Source: Monilinia fructicola
Taxonomy: Eukaryota; Ascomycota; Leotiomycetes; Helotiales; Sclerotiniaceae
Assembly: GCA_008692225.1 (NCBI GenBank)
Contig: VICG01000009.1
Coordinates: forward strand, 1,116,001 to 1,180,000
Length of the DNA stretch: 64,000 nucleotides
Direction of reading: 5' to 3'
This document shows, piece after piece, positions 27,869 to 39,392 of the stretch (position 1 is its first letter; every line of letters begins with the position of its first letter). The notes under the pieces were generated by a model, which was not told the origin of the DNA, searched no databases, and saw nothing but the letters and a program-made list of their open reading frames with translations. Both the position numbers and the translations under genes were made by a program.

Positions 27869-29334
27869 AAACACACACACGAGCCGAATCTCCCGCCACA
27901 AACGCCCTCCTGTCTCCCGCACCCCGCACCCCGCACTCCTCTTTCCGCGGCAGAAGACCACCGTGCATGGACTGGTGTCCGAAAGATGGCGGGTTACAGG
28001 TCGCGCGAAATTTCACACGAGCGAGTTGGGGATGAGGATGAGGATGGTGGGGTGAAGTGGGGTGATGGGTGGATGGATGGATGGATGGGGGGTCGCTTGT
28101 GCTGAGGGGGGAGGAGGGGTGATTGACATGTTGGAATGGGGGGTGGGGATTTTTTTTTCTCCTGGCGTTGCCGGGTTGGGTGGTGGGTGTTATTGGAGGA
28201 TGGATGGATGGATGCATTTGCGAGAGGATTTTCCGCGTCCGACGATTTCTCGTCTAGGCCGGGAGAGGGAATGCGCGAATGAAAGGGGCGCGAGAAAGCG
28301 ACGGCACGGCGGAAGATGGCTCGCCGAGAACCTCGCTCGACTCGGGCGGGTACCGAGAGAAGAGGTCGAGGAGCACGTTCACGCGGGACAGAAGCATCGC
28401 GAGATGCTCTGCGTTGAGATTTGTACGCGGGGCTGGAGCACATGTGTTTTCCGGCTGCGCGGCTCAGAAACATGATCGGCGTATGACGTAGCCTGCTGGC
28501 CGGTAAGGGTGGGGATCTGACGACGGGTAGAAAAGGAACGGCGAAGTCGCTGCTCGGTGCAGGAGCTGAGAACTGCTGATGGATAACGTGTGGAATATCA
28601 GCTGCGGGATTAATCACCTGCGCCCCGCGCTCTGGCGACTTGGTGTCGTGTATCCTGATGATCAAAAAACCTGTCCAATGGCAGTCGAGGAACTGGCTTG
28701 GATTTCTCATCGTGCAATCAATCAGGTGACGGCTTGCATGACATTTTACGCTCTGAACACGAAAACGGCGTCGCCGTTTTTGTCGGACCTCATTGAAGTC
28801 ACCACATCGGGGACTCCGATATCTCGGTCTGTTCGAGAAATTTGTTCTCTAAATTGAATGCAGTGGAAATCTCCCAGTACCAAGCACCTTGTAGTCCGTA
28901 TTTCATTACTATGTTATCGTCGATATTTTCATGGGGAACGACGAAGCCAATGTAATATCTCTTGTTTGATTTCGTTGTTATTGCTCGAGGAGAGCTAGCT
29001 GAGTCGTTATACATTGCCGCCGAGGCGTTAGCGTATAGTCACATGATAGATCATCCCGACAGTTACCATATAGAAAGGTTCTGATCGACATTACCTACAG
29101 TATTTAAAATGTACTTCCCCGCAGATCCACGCATGGTTTGTGCTTCCGTTGACGATGTTAGACCACCAGTGGACCACCTGTTACACAACCCTCGTATCTC
29201 GGGCATCGTATTAAGAAAACAGCGATGGCTTGGCACAGCATATGAGATGCTCAGATGCCAAATCTAATATGGTGGGTCGAGACTGATTTGACATCATGAG
29301 ATTTATCTTGCTATGGGGCACCTCCGTTATTTAG

Positions 29335-29340
29335 TATAAA
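29335..29340 (+). promoter_or_regulatory. TATA box of the secreted glycoprotein gene
   Basis: TATAAAAG lies about 70 bases before the start codon at 29411, with a short leader ending ATCAGCCAACATG. Confidence 0.6.
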
Positions 29341-29410
29341 AGTAGAGCTGCTCACTATACAAGCTTCTAATCAACCTACCATCAAGATCTTTCATTAATT
29401 ATCAGCCAAC

Positions 29411-30115
29411 ATGCATTTCTCAAAACTGCTCTTCTTTTCCGGAGCCGTGACTACAGGCTTAGCACAACAATTTATGGTTCCTGCCCCATGGTATGTCGAA
29501 AAGATAAGTATTGGAAATACCAGACATGGAACTGGTGGCTTGTAAGTTCTTTTCCCCAATCGCCACGCATGAAATCCTAATATGAGAAAATAGCTGGTCA
29601 TTCAACTTGATTGACACGCCTACCCCAGCTCCCCAAGGCCTGAACGTGACATGTAGTTATACCTCCCAAACGACTTATACATTTGCACTTGATGGTGCCC
29701 CTGTCGATGCACCATGCAGCGGTGACCCCAATGTGACTTTCAGTCTATATATCCTGATGGCGATCATTTTACCTTCAATATCACGCACTTGTATGGAAAT
29801 TGCGGAACGTAAGTTTGTGTCTAGTGCTTGAACAGATGAAGTTGTATACTGACGATTTTGCTATAGTGCGTATAGCCCAGTCCCTGTGAGCATCATCGAT
29901 CTTTCATCTCGCGAACATCTTTGGAAACGAAATTACTGACCGCTTTAACTTTCTAGTGCAACGACAATGGAACTTGGAGATTCAGTTGGGATGACGTGAG
30001 AGGACAAGAGTCTGATGTCCAAAATAACTTTGGGCAATCTGGAAGTTTTAGCCGAGACTTCATTGCCATGTATCCCCATCGGGCAATCCCTAGTGAGAAG
30101 TGCGAGTTCTGTTGA
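29411..30115 (+). CDS. Small secreted glycoprotein, four exons
   Basis: Exons 29411-29541, 29594-29808, 29867-29885 (19 nt) and 29957-30115 join over clean GTAAGT/GTGAGC...TAG introns. The product is about 173 residues with a signal peptide (MHFSKLLFFSGAVTTGLA). The mature part has several N-glycosylation sites (NVT, NIT, NGT) and six cysteines ending in CEFC. A TA-dinucleotide run at 29746-29752 carries two extra bases; removing them gives the natural sequence LYPDGDHFTFNITHLYGNCG and exactly 174 codons, whereas the literal reading loses the cysteines. A TATA box lies about 70 bp upstream. No domain is recognised. It resembles the lectin-like or effector-like secreted proteins of plant-associated ascomycetes only in size and layout. 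Confidence 0.75.
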
Positions 30116-30590
30116 GATTGAGTAAAAGGATTAGCACGAATCGGTCTAAGTATGTTATGAGAAAAAGTGAAATATCGAAAAATTGCTTCAAGTTTGGATT
30201 GGCGTCTGCTAGGGGTGGTGGAAATTACCAAATATGAATTAATATGAATACTCATTGACAACCCGCTACTATATTCTTTGCTTGGTTTTAAATGTCAGGA
30301 GCCACAAAACCTTGTGCATAAAGCACTATTGGCCACAGAGTTTCTTCTCAGACAAGAAATGAAAGTCAAATAGCATGAAAATACCGTGGAGAAAGCCCCT
30401 AATTCTGCATTGGCGTCGGCTTATAGCAATGGTTCACAGTGAAGTATCTTACTCACTAATTGCTTTGGCATGCATTATCTGGCGGCCGAAATGAAAGCTT
30501 CTCCAAGAGCTTCATCCCAACTCAAGTTATAATATGATAGTGAGATGTTGAGATGATGTTCTTATTACCAGCACCGATCAAAGCGTGTCA
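30116..30590. other. Intergenic between convergent genes
   Basis: Contains the 3' flanks of the secreted glycoprotein (plus) and the CXC protein (minus). Nothing else is seen. Confidence 0.6.
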
Positions 30591-31694
30591 CTAATGCCTA
30601 AATTGGTCATGATATCCTTCCGAAACTCCACCACAACCCTCACAAGGATTTGATATCCCATACTGGCACTTTCCACAATCTTTACAATGCCAGTCTCTCC
30701 AATCGTTACACTCATCACAGACAAGGCAATGTCGAGTTTGGCTAAATTCTTCCCATGCACCACTGCAAAAGGAAAAAATAATACCCACCATCCTCAATGA
30801 ATGCCCTTCTGAATAGTGCCATTCGGATTGGTTTTCTTTGTGCCTCAGTTTTGGCCTTGAGCCATCCTTCCCCGAGCCTCTGTATTTCTTCATCGGATTC
30901 ATCGTAGAATATAGATCCCTCGGGCTCATCGTAGTACCTCTTTTCATCGACCCCCATAATTAAACTTCGTAGTTCCTCTTGCGTATATGCAGAGTTGAGA
31001 TCCAGAGCAGGCCCTTGCGCTTTCATCCAGCTCGCAAAACAATTGGTAGCGCGCAACCTTTCTTCTCCGAAGAAAAAGAGCAAGGTTATTAAGCATATTG
31101 ACACAGGAGGTGCATTTGCATGTTGGGCCACAGCTGAAGGAATTCTTGCTACATTTGCATTTTCCCCTTGCACACCCGTTTTTAACAGGAGCAGGAGAAG
31201 TTGTCGAAAATATTGTGTTGCTGGAGCTAGAGATCGATCAGTGAGGATCCTCAGTTGTAAATCAAAATCATCTTCTTACTTCTGTGACCTTTCTATTTTT
31301 CTTGACAGTTTCATCATCCGATTCTGACATTTGAACTTCATTCTTCTCAGGAGTATCTTCGCTAGCAATGTGATCAGATTCAGAGTCAGAGGCAAGATCA
31401 GGAGCAATATCCGGTCCAGCATCAGATTCAGATATGGTTTCATCTATATGTTCCATTTTTTGCATGTTCCAAATCGACTATATGAGCTACATCAGGATGT
31501 GAAGTGTAGGCTTGAACGAGAATAGTACGAAGCTGTGATTCTTTCAAATCATGAACTAGCTTGTTCGCCCTGAATAAGATGGCCATGGATGGCTGTGGAT
31601 CTGGTCGCTCCATCTGGCCCACGGTCCTATGAGCTTTGGTAGATCGTTCTATTGCTGATACTTCTTCTGCTTTTCTTTTGATGGGCGGAGCCAT
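30591..31694 (-). CDS. CXC-motif / zinc-ribbon protein, copy A
   Basis: Exons 31280-31694 and 30591-31226 with a 53-nt intron. After an N-terminal basic stretch ([11 protein letters not shown]) comes [17 protein letters not shown], an acidic linker, a Cys cluster ([27 protein letters not shown]), a middle segment [11 protein letters not shown], and a C-terminal zinc-ribbon-like cluster ([26 protein letters not shown]). The first cluster resembles half of a tesmin/TSO1 CXC domain, which binds DNA; nuclear function is inference. Four one-base excesses sit in homopolymers (31456-31461, 31296-31300, 31073-31077, 30773-30778). Removing all four gives exactly 349 codons in one frame and aligns the protein with the neighbouring copy B. 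It could still be a decaying gene. Confidence 0.7.
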
Positions 31695-32304
31695 CTGAGG
31701 ATAACGAATGAAGTTGCGTACAGAAGAACAACTGTATCTACTTGTACAATGCACCTGAGGTGATTGGGAAGATGTGGAAGTCGCGTTTCGTCAACGGTAG
31801 GTTTAGGGAAGCGCAATAGCACGAGAATGATCTATGCAGTACAAAAATCTATTTGATGACTAAGCGATCTTTATCAAAGGGAAAAATGTCTTTCTCCATT
31901 TGTTTTGTTGACAAAGCCGGTTCAAGAACATTCATTTCTACCCGAGCAAAGTTACCAATATAGTAATGAAAGTGCCATGCATTCATATCATGCACTACCT
32001 AGGTATTTCACGTTCGTCCGATCTAATAACTGAGTAGTTCTCATGTTATTTCGGACAATAAAGAAAGTCCACGGGTCTTGGGGAGGCAGGGAATGGATGC
32101 ATTTTGAATTTCTGATCTATCAAATTCCTATGCTTCCCTTTCTTCAAACCCACGCGTCAACGCGTAGCGCGTCAAGTACTTGCTTTTTTTTCTTGTTGTA
32201 AATATATCTATACCTTTCACCGATTCACTCTATGTTCCAAGGCTGTTATTGTTCCCATTATTATTTTCTTCCTTTATATATCAAGTGTCGTTACAATTAT
32301 AGCC
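31695..32304. promoter_or_regulatory. Shared promoter region of the CXC gene pair
   Basis: 610 bases separate the start codons of two divergently transcribed paralogues, so both promoters lie here. Pyrimidine-rich tracts (TTTCTTCCTTTATATATC) precede the plus-strand start. A CCTAGG palindrome is at about 31998, and an ACGCGTCAACGCGTAGCGCGT cluster of MluI-like CGCG sites lies near 32152-32174. Confidence 0.5.
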
Positions 32305-33657
32305 ATGGGCTTGAATCGACCAGAATCCAGTTCAATGCACCACAATAACGCTCATCCTGCGAAAAGACGCAAGTATCTGCTCTCTACACCTGGTCCCAGT
32401 GATGAAGTCATTAATGATTTATTGATGGACTTCAAAGATACACAATTACGGCAAGTCATCGATGTATCCATGAAAGGCGGCGATGTTAGGAGATCTATAC
32501 GATATATTCATGCTCGATTACCTGAAAAATTACCAAATGAGGACCAACTCGACGTATTAGCTACCAGTTCGGTGCTGGACGCAGATAAAGTCATTCAGAG
32601 CATTGAGATATCACCAATGCCAGAGAGACGATTCTTTCCCATGCCAGCACCACAGCCAAACCGGCAACCACCGACACAATCATCTCCTGTAGAACATAAG
32701 GATATCTTATCTCACAATGCCACGCAATCTTTGGTATACCTACCCAAACTTGCCAATAATGGCAACTTGCTAACTCCAAGGAGCTCCACGGAGCTATTTC
32801 GAAAAGAAGTACAAAACCACGTCTTCAGCTCTTCAAATGTCCCGCTAACCAATATTTTCCCAGATCCCAATGACTCCCGAACCATATTTAACCCCAGAGC
32901 CAGACCTCGACGCTCATCCTCCATATCCTCCAAATTCTAATATACGCCCACCAACCCAGGCTATAACCTGCAACTGCCGATCTGGGTGCTCCTCCACTCG
33001 CTGCAAATGTTATAAAATCTGGGCGTGGATGTTCTCCCACCCCACCCATCCTCAGGTTGCAAATGTGAATCTTGTGTCAACATGCTCAATGATCTATCTA
33101 CCTTCTTTGGTTCCCAAAAATCTTCTCCCAGCTCTTCCCTCGGCCCTGGAATTGTCGCTACTCCCGACCTTTTGAAATGGATTCGAAGAGAATCGAGAAA
33201 TGGAAGATTTGACCTCGTTCATCCGGATACGATGGAAGAATTAAGAAGTATGCTGATGGGCGTCGAATATGGAGATATGCATTCAGCCCCCACATTCACA
33301 GTGTTTTCCTCTGCAAAACTTGGAGAAATAGGAAGGGCTTGGATGAGGGCCAATATTACTGAAGATGAACGAGACGATCTTCAGAAAGAGTTATTTAAAG
33401 AAGCTTTTGCGGTTATGGAGGGGGAAGCACGAGAGCCGGAAAAAGCCTATTGGTGTTTCTGTAAATACGAATGGAGGCAGAGTATACAATGGCAATATTG
33501 CACGAAATGTGATGAATGTAGGGATATCAGAGAGTGGCATTGTGATAAGTGTGGAAAGAGGAATACTGAAGGGGTCTGTGAGTGTGCAAAGGTATTGGGT
33601 GAGGAGAGTCTGGCTCTGGCTCAGAATCCCGTGTCAAAAGACCCATTAGCCCATTAG
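32305..33657 (+). CDS. CXC-motif / zinc-ribbon protein, copy B
   Basis: Exons 32305-32808 and 32864-33657; the 55-nt intron has a CTAAC branch site and CAG acceptor. The layout matches copy A: MKRRKY-like basic N-terminus, LLMDFKDTQLRQVIDVS, a Pro/Ser-rich linker, a CXC cluster (CNCRSGCSSTRCKCYKSGRG, GCKCESCVNMLNDL), EELRSMLMGVE, and a zinc-ribbon cluster (CTKCDECRDIREWHCDKCGK). One extra A (33014-33017) and one extra C (within 33036-33047) fall inside the CXC cluster; removing them restores its cysteine spacing and gives 432 codons. Shared motifs and order with copy A show an old inverted duplication. The function is unknown; DNA binding is plausible from the CXC resemblance. Confidence 0.75.
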
Positions 33658-36450
33658 AGTGGGTTTTGAAGATAATATCTTAGCTTGGACCATTAACTGT
33701 CGGGGTATCAATCTCGAAGATATGAATTTTTTTCTAGTAGCGATGAATATATATTCAAAGTAGCAATCTACTCTCAGATTGGCCAGCAGTCCTTCGGATT
33801 TTTTCTACAAAACATTTATAGTTTCCTTGCAAATATACTCTACCCAATATTCTGTCCATGGCTCCATGTGTCCAGATTGCACTCCAGGTTCCGAGCTATT
33901 CCACAATTTGATATCGCAAACCCCTTCGATCCCCAAAGTAATTCAGCCCATCGTGCAATATCCATTCCTTCAAGCTGACTCAAGAATAAAAACCCTTTCA
34001 TCATCCAAATGCAATATAGACAATAGATCCAGCCCATGGACCCACAGGTACCACGCACATCCGATAAACCCCTTTCCCGCAGCCCTAGATTTCACCCTGT
34101 CAACAGCTCACAAAGGAACCTGCGGTAAATCGAGTCCATAACCCTTCGGCACCAACACGGCATCCTAAATCGTGAGCTACCGTCAGACAATAAACTCAGC
34201 TCATCGTATCAATCCTGCCCGCGGAAGTGGATATGCGGATAAAGTGACAGGACTTGGTGGAAATACTATCCTCCTTCCAAATCCGTGGATATATCTTCAC
34301 CCTCCCCTCTCCGAGTTCGACTTGACAAGCGCGCCCTCGAAGTGTTACGTGATAGGGCGATGTTGTATCTTTCCTCGGATGGGCAATGCGAAATCGCATG
34401 TGCCCTTGAGACCTAGCTGCTGGGGTCAGTCTCCCACCTCATTCAGATGCACGTCGCTCTTGCTACCAGGACTGTTGGTCGCGGCAGGAGAGCATGTAGA
34501 AGTGGAAGGTTTGGGCGCGGGATGTGCATTCGCGGGTGGGGATCGGTGGGAGTATGTGTGCGGCGTCGCGAGGGGATGAGCGATGGGGACCTCTATTGTG
34601 AAGAGCGTGGGGTATATTACGCGATCACTGCGTCTCCTAGCCTAGATGTTCCATCTGATCAATCTACAGGGCCCATGCAAGGATATGGAAAGCATGGAAG
34701 TCGCTCGAGGAGCGGGGTCTCTTTATGATAGACTGTGTCGTTTGACCGCGAGGTCTTTGGTGGGGAAGATATCTGAGCCTAATTACTTGGAGACTGCCAC
34801 TGTAAATTTTCGGAAATCGGTCACTCTTCCTCCATAGAATCGAGTGCAAGCAAGCCGCACCGAACTTCGAGCATCGATGAGGAGAACTTCGAACGGAAAT
34901 GGGAAGAACTTCGAGCGGAAATGGGAAGATATACCTCTATCTTTCATGCATCTTAGCATCCACTCCACGTAGATCTCATATCTTCACTGGCCAATTTTGG
35001 TGGATCAACTTCCCGAGCATCGTAAGTTACCATCTGGCTCTAATATATGTATATCGCTATGTTACTCTCACATGATGAATTGACAGACTACTTGATCGAA
35101 TACCCGCACATCATAACTCGAAGGACTGTGTTGAGTCCTCGAGGTGCGGCGAAGCTGGGAGCTGAAGGATGTGGGAAATTCCGCCAGGTGTTTGGGGTTC
35201 AGGTTCTTGATCCGTGAAGAATTCGATGCATTAAATGTCTTTGGAATGATCGATTTCCCAGCCTTGATCAAAGCGGTCGGACGATTGAACCGCGGTGTCG
35301 AGTGTTGGTCAGCCTGCCAGAGCGGTCTGGTGATGTTAACATTCTTAGTGGTGACGAAGGGCCATTCGAGGGATTTACATATGCTGTCTTGAATTATGTA
35401 TAAAATTTGAAGCCATAAATGGTATCACCAGCTTGAGCCTGTGGCAGGGAGTTTCGCGTTCCCCTTTCCGTAAGCGAAAAGGGCGGGGCAGCCGAACTTG
35501 GGTGGTACGGAATCCTACAGTAATAGGCATATCATCTCAAATTGAAGGTTCCATTCCATACAAGCTGCGAGTATGTAGCTCGTAGAGCTTCGTACGTTTT
35601 CAATACAGCAAGTCCAAATTCGAGAACGTCGAGTTTGACAATACGTTGCGGGTCTTCTCTCGTGCATCTGATGCTTCAACGAAAGGTAGAAGAATGGCAG
35701 GTCGGTCGGGAAATTATGTCCCTTGATCGGAAGAAGCAAAACACATCAGGGCTTCTACTTGCTACTCTTCTCTTCCTCCAACTCGTTACCCTTCATACCT
35801 CCCTTTCGCATTTCCCTCATGAACAATTCTGTGAATCGACAAATAGCGATCGAACCCACGTTAGAGGATGGATCGAACGCGAATCGACGTGAAAGCCATG
35901 GGTAACTTGTTACCCAAGAACATCCACTCTTCATCCAACTCAAAAGCAATAACCATATTTCTTCACGCGCAGATATCAATACCTCCCATCCCGCTCCCGT
36001 GGAGAGAATTTAAAGAGTTTTGCACCAGCGGATGCGACATTTTAAGATTCCTATTATAGAGTCGATGTCGAGCTCTCGATTGTTGATAGAGAGAGGAGTA
36101 GATTGTCTGTGTTCTTGGAACCCATCGTAGCCCGCTACTGACAAAGCGCCATAGGCCTAGGGAGCTAGAGGAAAGGCAGGAAGGGGAAGGAAAGAAAAGG
36201 GAATACATTTACATACCCAGGCACACAATTAACTCCCAATAACCACCCCCCAACCCACCAAATCCAAAACAATTCTCAATCTTGACCATTAAAATTGACA
36301 CTGCCTCACTTTCCTCCAGATCCTTTCAAAATCACGTGTCCCATCCCACCACCCTTAGAGTTCTACCCCACATCCCAAACCACGGGACCCCACTACCGCA
36401 CTATACTTATACCGAAATAACCTGCCTTTCCTCAACAAAAACAAAGAAAA
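33658..36450. other. Intergenic, 2.8 kb
   Basis: No gene is recognised. A 23-base imperfect tandem unit (GAACTTCGAGCGGAAATGGG) lies near 34885-34930. The right end is the 5' flank of the tRNA gene. Confidence 0.5.
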
Positions 36451-36560
36451 GTCTTCGTGGCTCAGTTGGTCAGAGCGTTGGTCTCATATTCTCTATGAGG
36501 TGGTTGACAACAACCACTTTAGCCATCCAAAGGTCGTGAGTTCGAGCCTCACCGAGGACA
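36451..36560 (+). tRNA. tRNA-Met(CAT), elongator, with 36-nt intron
   Basis: The acceptor stem is GTCTTCG paired with CGAGGAC, discriminator A at 36560. The D arm is GCTC...GAGC. The anticodon arm is TTGGT-CTCATA / A-TCCAA with anticodon CAT at 36485-36487, and the T arm is GTGAG-TTCGAGC-CTCAC. An intron at 36489-36524 interrupts after position 37; its TATGAG pairs with the anticodon loop CTCATA, as the splicing endonuclease needs. The T31/T39 mismatch and loop fit elongator rather than initiator tRNA-Met. Confidence 0.92.
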
Positions 36561-36571
36561 TTTGTTTTTTT
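36561..36571 (+). terminator. RNA polymerase III terminator
   Basis: A T-rich tract (TTTGTTTTTTT) follows the discriminator base directly. Confidence 0.75.
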
Positions 36572-38709
36572 GCAATTTTGTCCCGTGTTGCGATCGAGAG
36601 GGTTTCCCCTTTCCCCTTTGGGAGGAAAGGGGGTGAGACGCGTGTTGTGTGTGTGGCGTTGCTGTTTATTTAGTTGGGCGCTTTTTCTTTTTGGGGGTGG
36701 CGTTGGTGGAGGAGGGTGGCTGTAGGGACCGCCCTCCACTCTTCTTTGTACGGAGTACGGTTGGTTAGTAGGTACTTCCAAGTTTGTTAGGTATTTTGTT
36801 AGGTGCATCCATACACTAATAATAACTACTGAGTATGTCTTTCCAGGAGAGTATGGATATGGACTTATGAAGAGGCCATTTATTCATTCATTTGGATGCG
36901 TCCATTTGAAGAAACGGGTCAGTCGCTTCAGGGTGCGCATTTTATTTACATTCATTCGATGGATAGATATGATTGTGAATTGAATGGATGGATGGATGGA
37001 TGGATGGATTAAAGAAAGGGGTCAACCAAGCCTCGCCCCGCCCCTTTTTCCTCATTTGAATGCCGAGTCCTCCATCCTCGCTCCTCAGTCTTGAATTTTG
37101 ATTCTTGAATGGAATCTTGCATCGTGAAGGTGCTAATAATCATGCATGAGCGAAAGGAGTTGTTTGTGAGTTGCGTGCGGCACGCCCCTTTTCCATTGTT
37201 GGAATTTTGTCCTCGCTGCATCGTGATTGCGATTGAGATTAAGATCAAGATTGAGCATCTACTGTCTGGCATTTTTTCTTTTCGGGATTGCACCCTACAC
37301 CGGAGATTCTATCGTACTGGCGGGTGCTACTTGTTTGCACTACCCGCTGTACGGTATGAGAAACTGAGGAGGGCGTGTCGGGTGCATAAATAAGGCTGTA
37401 TATAGATATACTTATTAGCATAGTGAGGACGGACAGCGATTTCACATTGATTGGATTGATCTATCCTCTTGAACTCTCGACCTCTCGACCTCTCTCGCAT
37501 GACTGCAATATTTATCTCCTCTTCCCGGTTGCGTTGCGTTGCGATGTGGGCTTTGGTGACGTTTTGGTCATTTGTTATTTCATGCGTGTTGTAAGAGTTG
37601 CTATGAATGAATAGATGAATAGATGAAAAAATGAAAAAATCAATCAATCGCCTTCAAGTCCCGCGGTTAGTAAGAACTTGGTCAATCATCGTCATTGGTA
37701 ATCCGATCATCCTTTTTATCGATCTTTCCATCCATTCATCCATCCATCCACCAGTGATCCCCATCACTACCCATCAAACACCCCCCCTCCCCAAAATGGC
37801 ATGAAAACTCTCACGTCGCGCGTTTGACTTTGAGTGCGGGTTTGATGTTTGAGTTCACGTTTACATTTACGTTTGATGTGCGAGGGGTGCTGATGGCTGG
37901 CTGGCTGGATGGATGGATGGATCGTGCTTTGCTTGCTTGCTTGCTACTTACTGTCTGTAGTAAGTAACGCTGTGGATGCAGACTCTTGCTTCGTGTAAGA
38001 CGAATGAATGGGCTTGTGTTTGGAGGGAGGAGGGGCATGGGATGGGATGGGATGGGAGGGAGGGAGGGAGATTGAGCTTTGTGCGTCTACTTGGGATGAA
38101 CGGGATGAATGGGATGAACTGACGAGGGAGGGGGTTTGTGGTTTTTATGGTTAGTATTAGGTACCTAGTATCTACCTAGAAAGGGTGAGTTGGAACTTGG
38201 GAGGTGTAAGTAAGGGATGGGTAAGTGTTGGTTGATGGGTGTCGGTTGATGGATGTTGGTTGATGGGTGTTAGATGGGTAGATAGGTATATATATATATA
38301 TATATACACCTATAAATATATACTGTATCAACCACTTAATCAATCAACACAGCAACATCCAAACCCATCAATCCAACCGCACACATCCAATGCCCGCAAC
38401 AAACCACCCCAGCCAAACACGCACGCTCGCCCACAATCCCCCAACAGCCACGAGGACGGCCTCGCAACTTTCGTCGACGCGTTGCCTCGGATTGCGATTT
38501 CCCGCGCTGTCGTGTGCAGTGCTGTGGAGTTTTGCGACTCGCGAGCGGAGGGATATGTTGTGCGCTGCTGGTGCGTGCTGCCCTGCTGTGTCGTTATTGT
38601 GCGTGTCTTCTCCTCCTATTGTATGCCGAATCCTGATGCTTAACCTGGCTTGCACTGCTTGCAGTACCTTGCCGACCCCTATTTTGTTGAGAGCATGCTA
38701 TTATTACTA
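36572..38709. other. Intergenic, microsatellite-rich
   Basis: Contains GGAT repeats (about 36980-37010, 37902-37921), GGGAT/GGGA repeats (about 38040-38068) and TA repeats (about 38287-38306). No gene is supported. Confidence 0.55.
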
Positions 38710-39109
38710 CAGTAGAACCTGGTTATAAGGGATCGAAAAATTCGGCCAATTAAATCCCGTATATCCAGGATTCCCGTATATGCAGGTTAGGCAACAAGGC
38801 ATCAGCAAAATTTGTATGGCTAAGCTTAGTCATTTTTCTATATACCCCTGATATTTTTAACAAAAAAATCATGTGATATGTTGTCATTTAGACTATTCCC
38901 CACTAATTAGATCATCTCCCCACTAAATTTTATACGACAACCAATGAAATCTTCAATTTTTATAAGGGACTGGGAATAATTTGTCCCGTAATCCCTTAAA
39001 GTTAAAAAATCCCGTTCCCCCATACAAAAATTACCAAAATTGGAATAAATGTCCCGTATAACGAGTTATCCCGTATAACGTAGTCCCTTATACACAGGTT
39101 CTACTACTG
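38710..39109. mobile_element. 400-bp pogo-like MITE with TA target duplication
   Basis: The left end reads CAGTAGAACCTGGTTATAAG and the right end, reverse-complemented, CAGTAGTAGAACCTGTGTAT. Dinucleotide TA flanks both ends (38708-38709 and 39110-39111). CAGTAGAACCT termini with TA duplications are the signature of pogo/Tc1-mariner elements. Subterminal repeats of CCCGTATA occur on both sides. There is no transposase frame, so it is non-autonomous. Confidence 0.8.
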
Positions 39110-39110
39110 T

Positions 39111-39202
39111 ACTATTATTACTACTACTATTACTACTACTATTATTACTACTACTACTACTACTATTACTACTATTACTACTATTACTATTACTACTATT
39201 AC

Positions 39203-39283
<81 letters not shown>

Positions 39284-39392
39284 TATTATTATTACTATTA
39301 TTACTACTATTACTACTATTACTACTATTATTATTACTACTATTATTACTATTACTGCTATTACTACTACTACTACTACTACTACTACTACA
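39111..39392 (+). repeat. (TAC/TAT)n trinucleotide array
   Basis: About 280 bases of TAC and TAT triplets directly abutting the MITE's right target TA; TAC blocks alternate with a central pure TAT block. Confidence 0.9.

Larger units (their letters stand above)
26108..29334. other. Long intergenic region with a GC-rich microsatellite zone
   Basis: About 27400-28500 is GC-rich and packed with simple repeats, including a C21 run, CAG repeats and GGAT repeats; minus-strand low-complexity frames here (Pro/His/Ser-rich) look artefactual. A stop-to-stop plus frame at about 26529-26793 reads like protein (see findings) with a TATAAAA near 26287. No gene is confirmed. Confidence 0.45.

Noticed and set aside
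27482..28710. Several 100-240 codon frames in the GC-rich zone
   Set aside because: They are Pro/His/Ser low-complexity translations of GGAT, CAG and C-run repeats on both strands.
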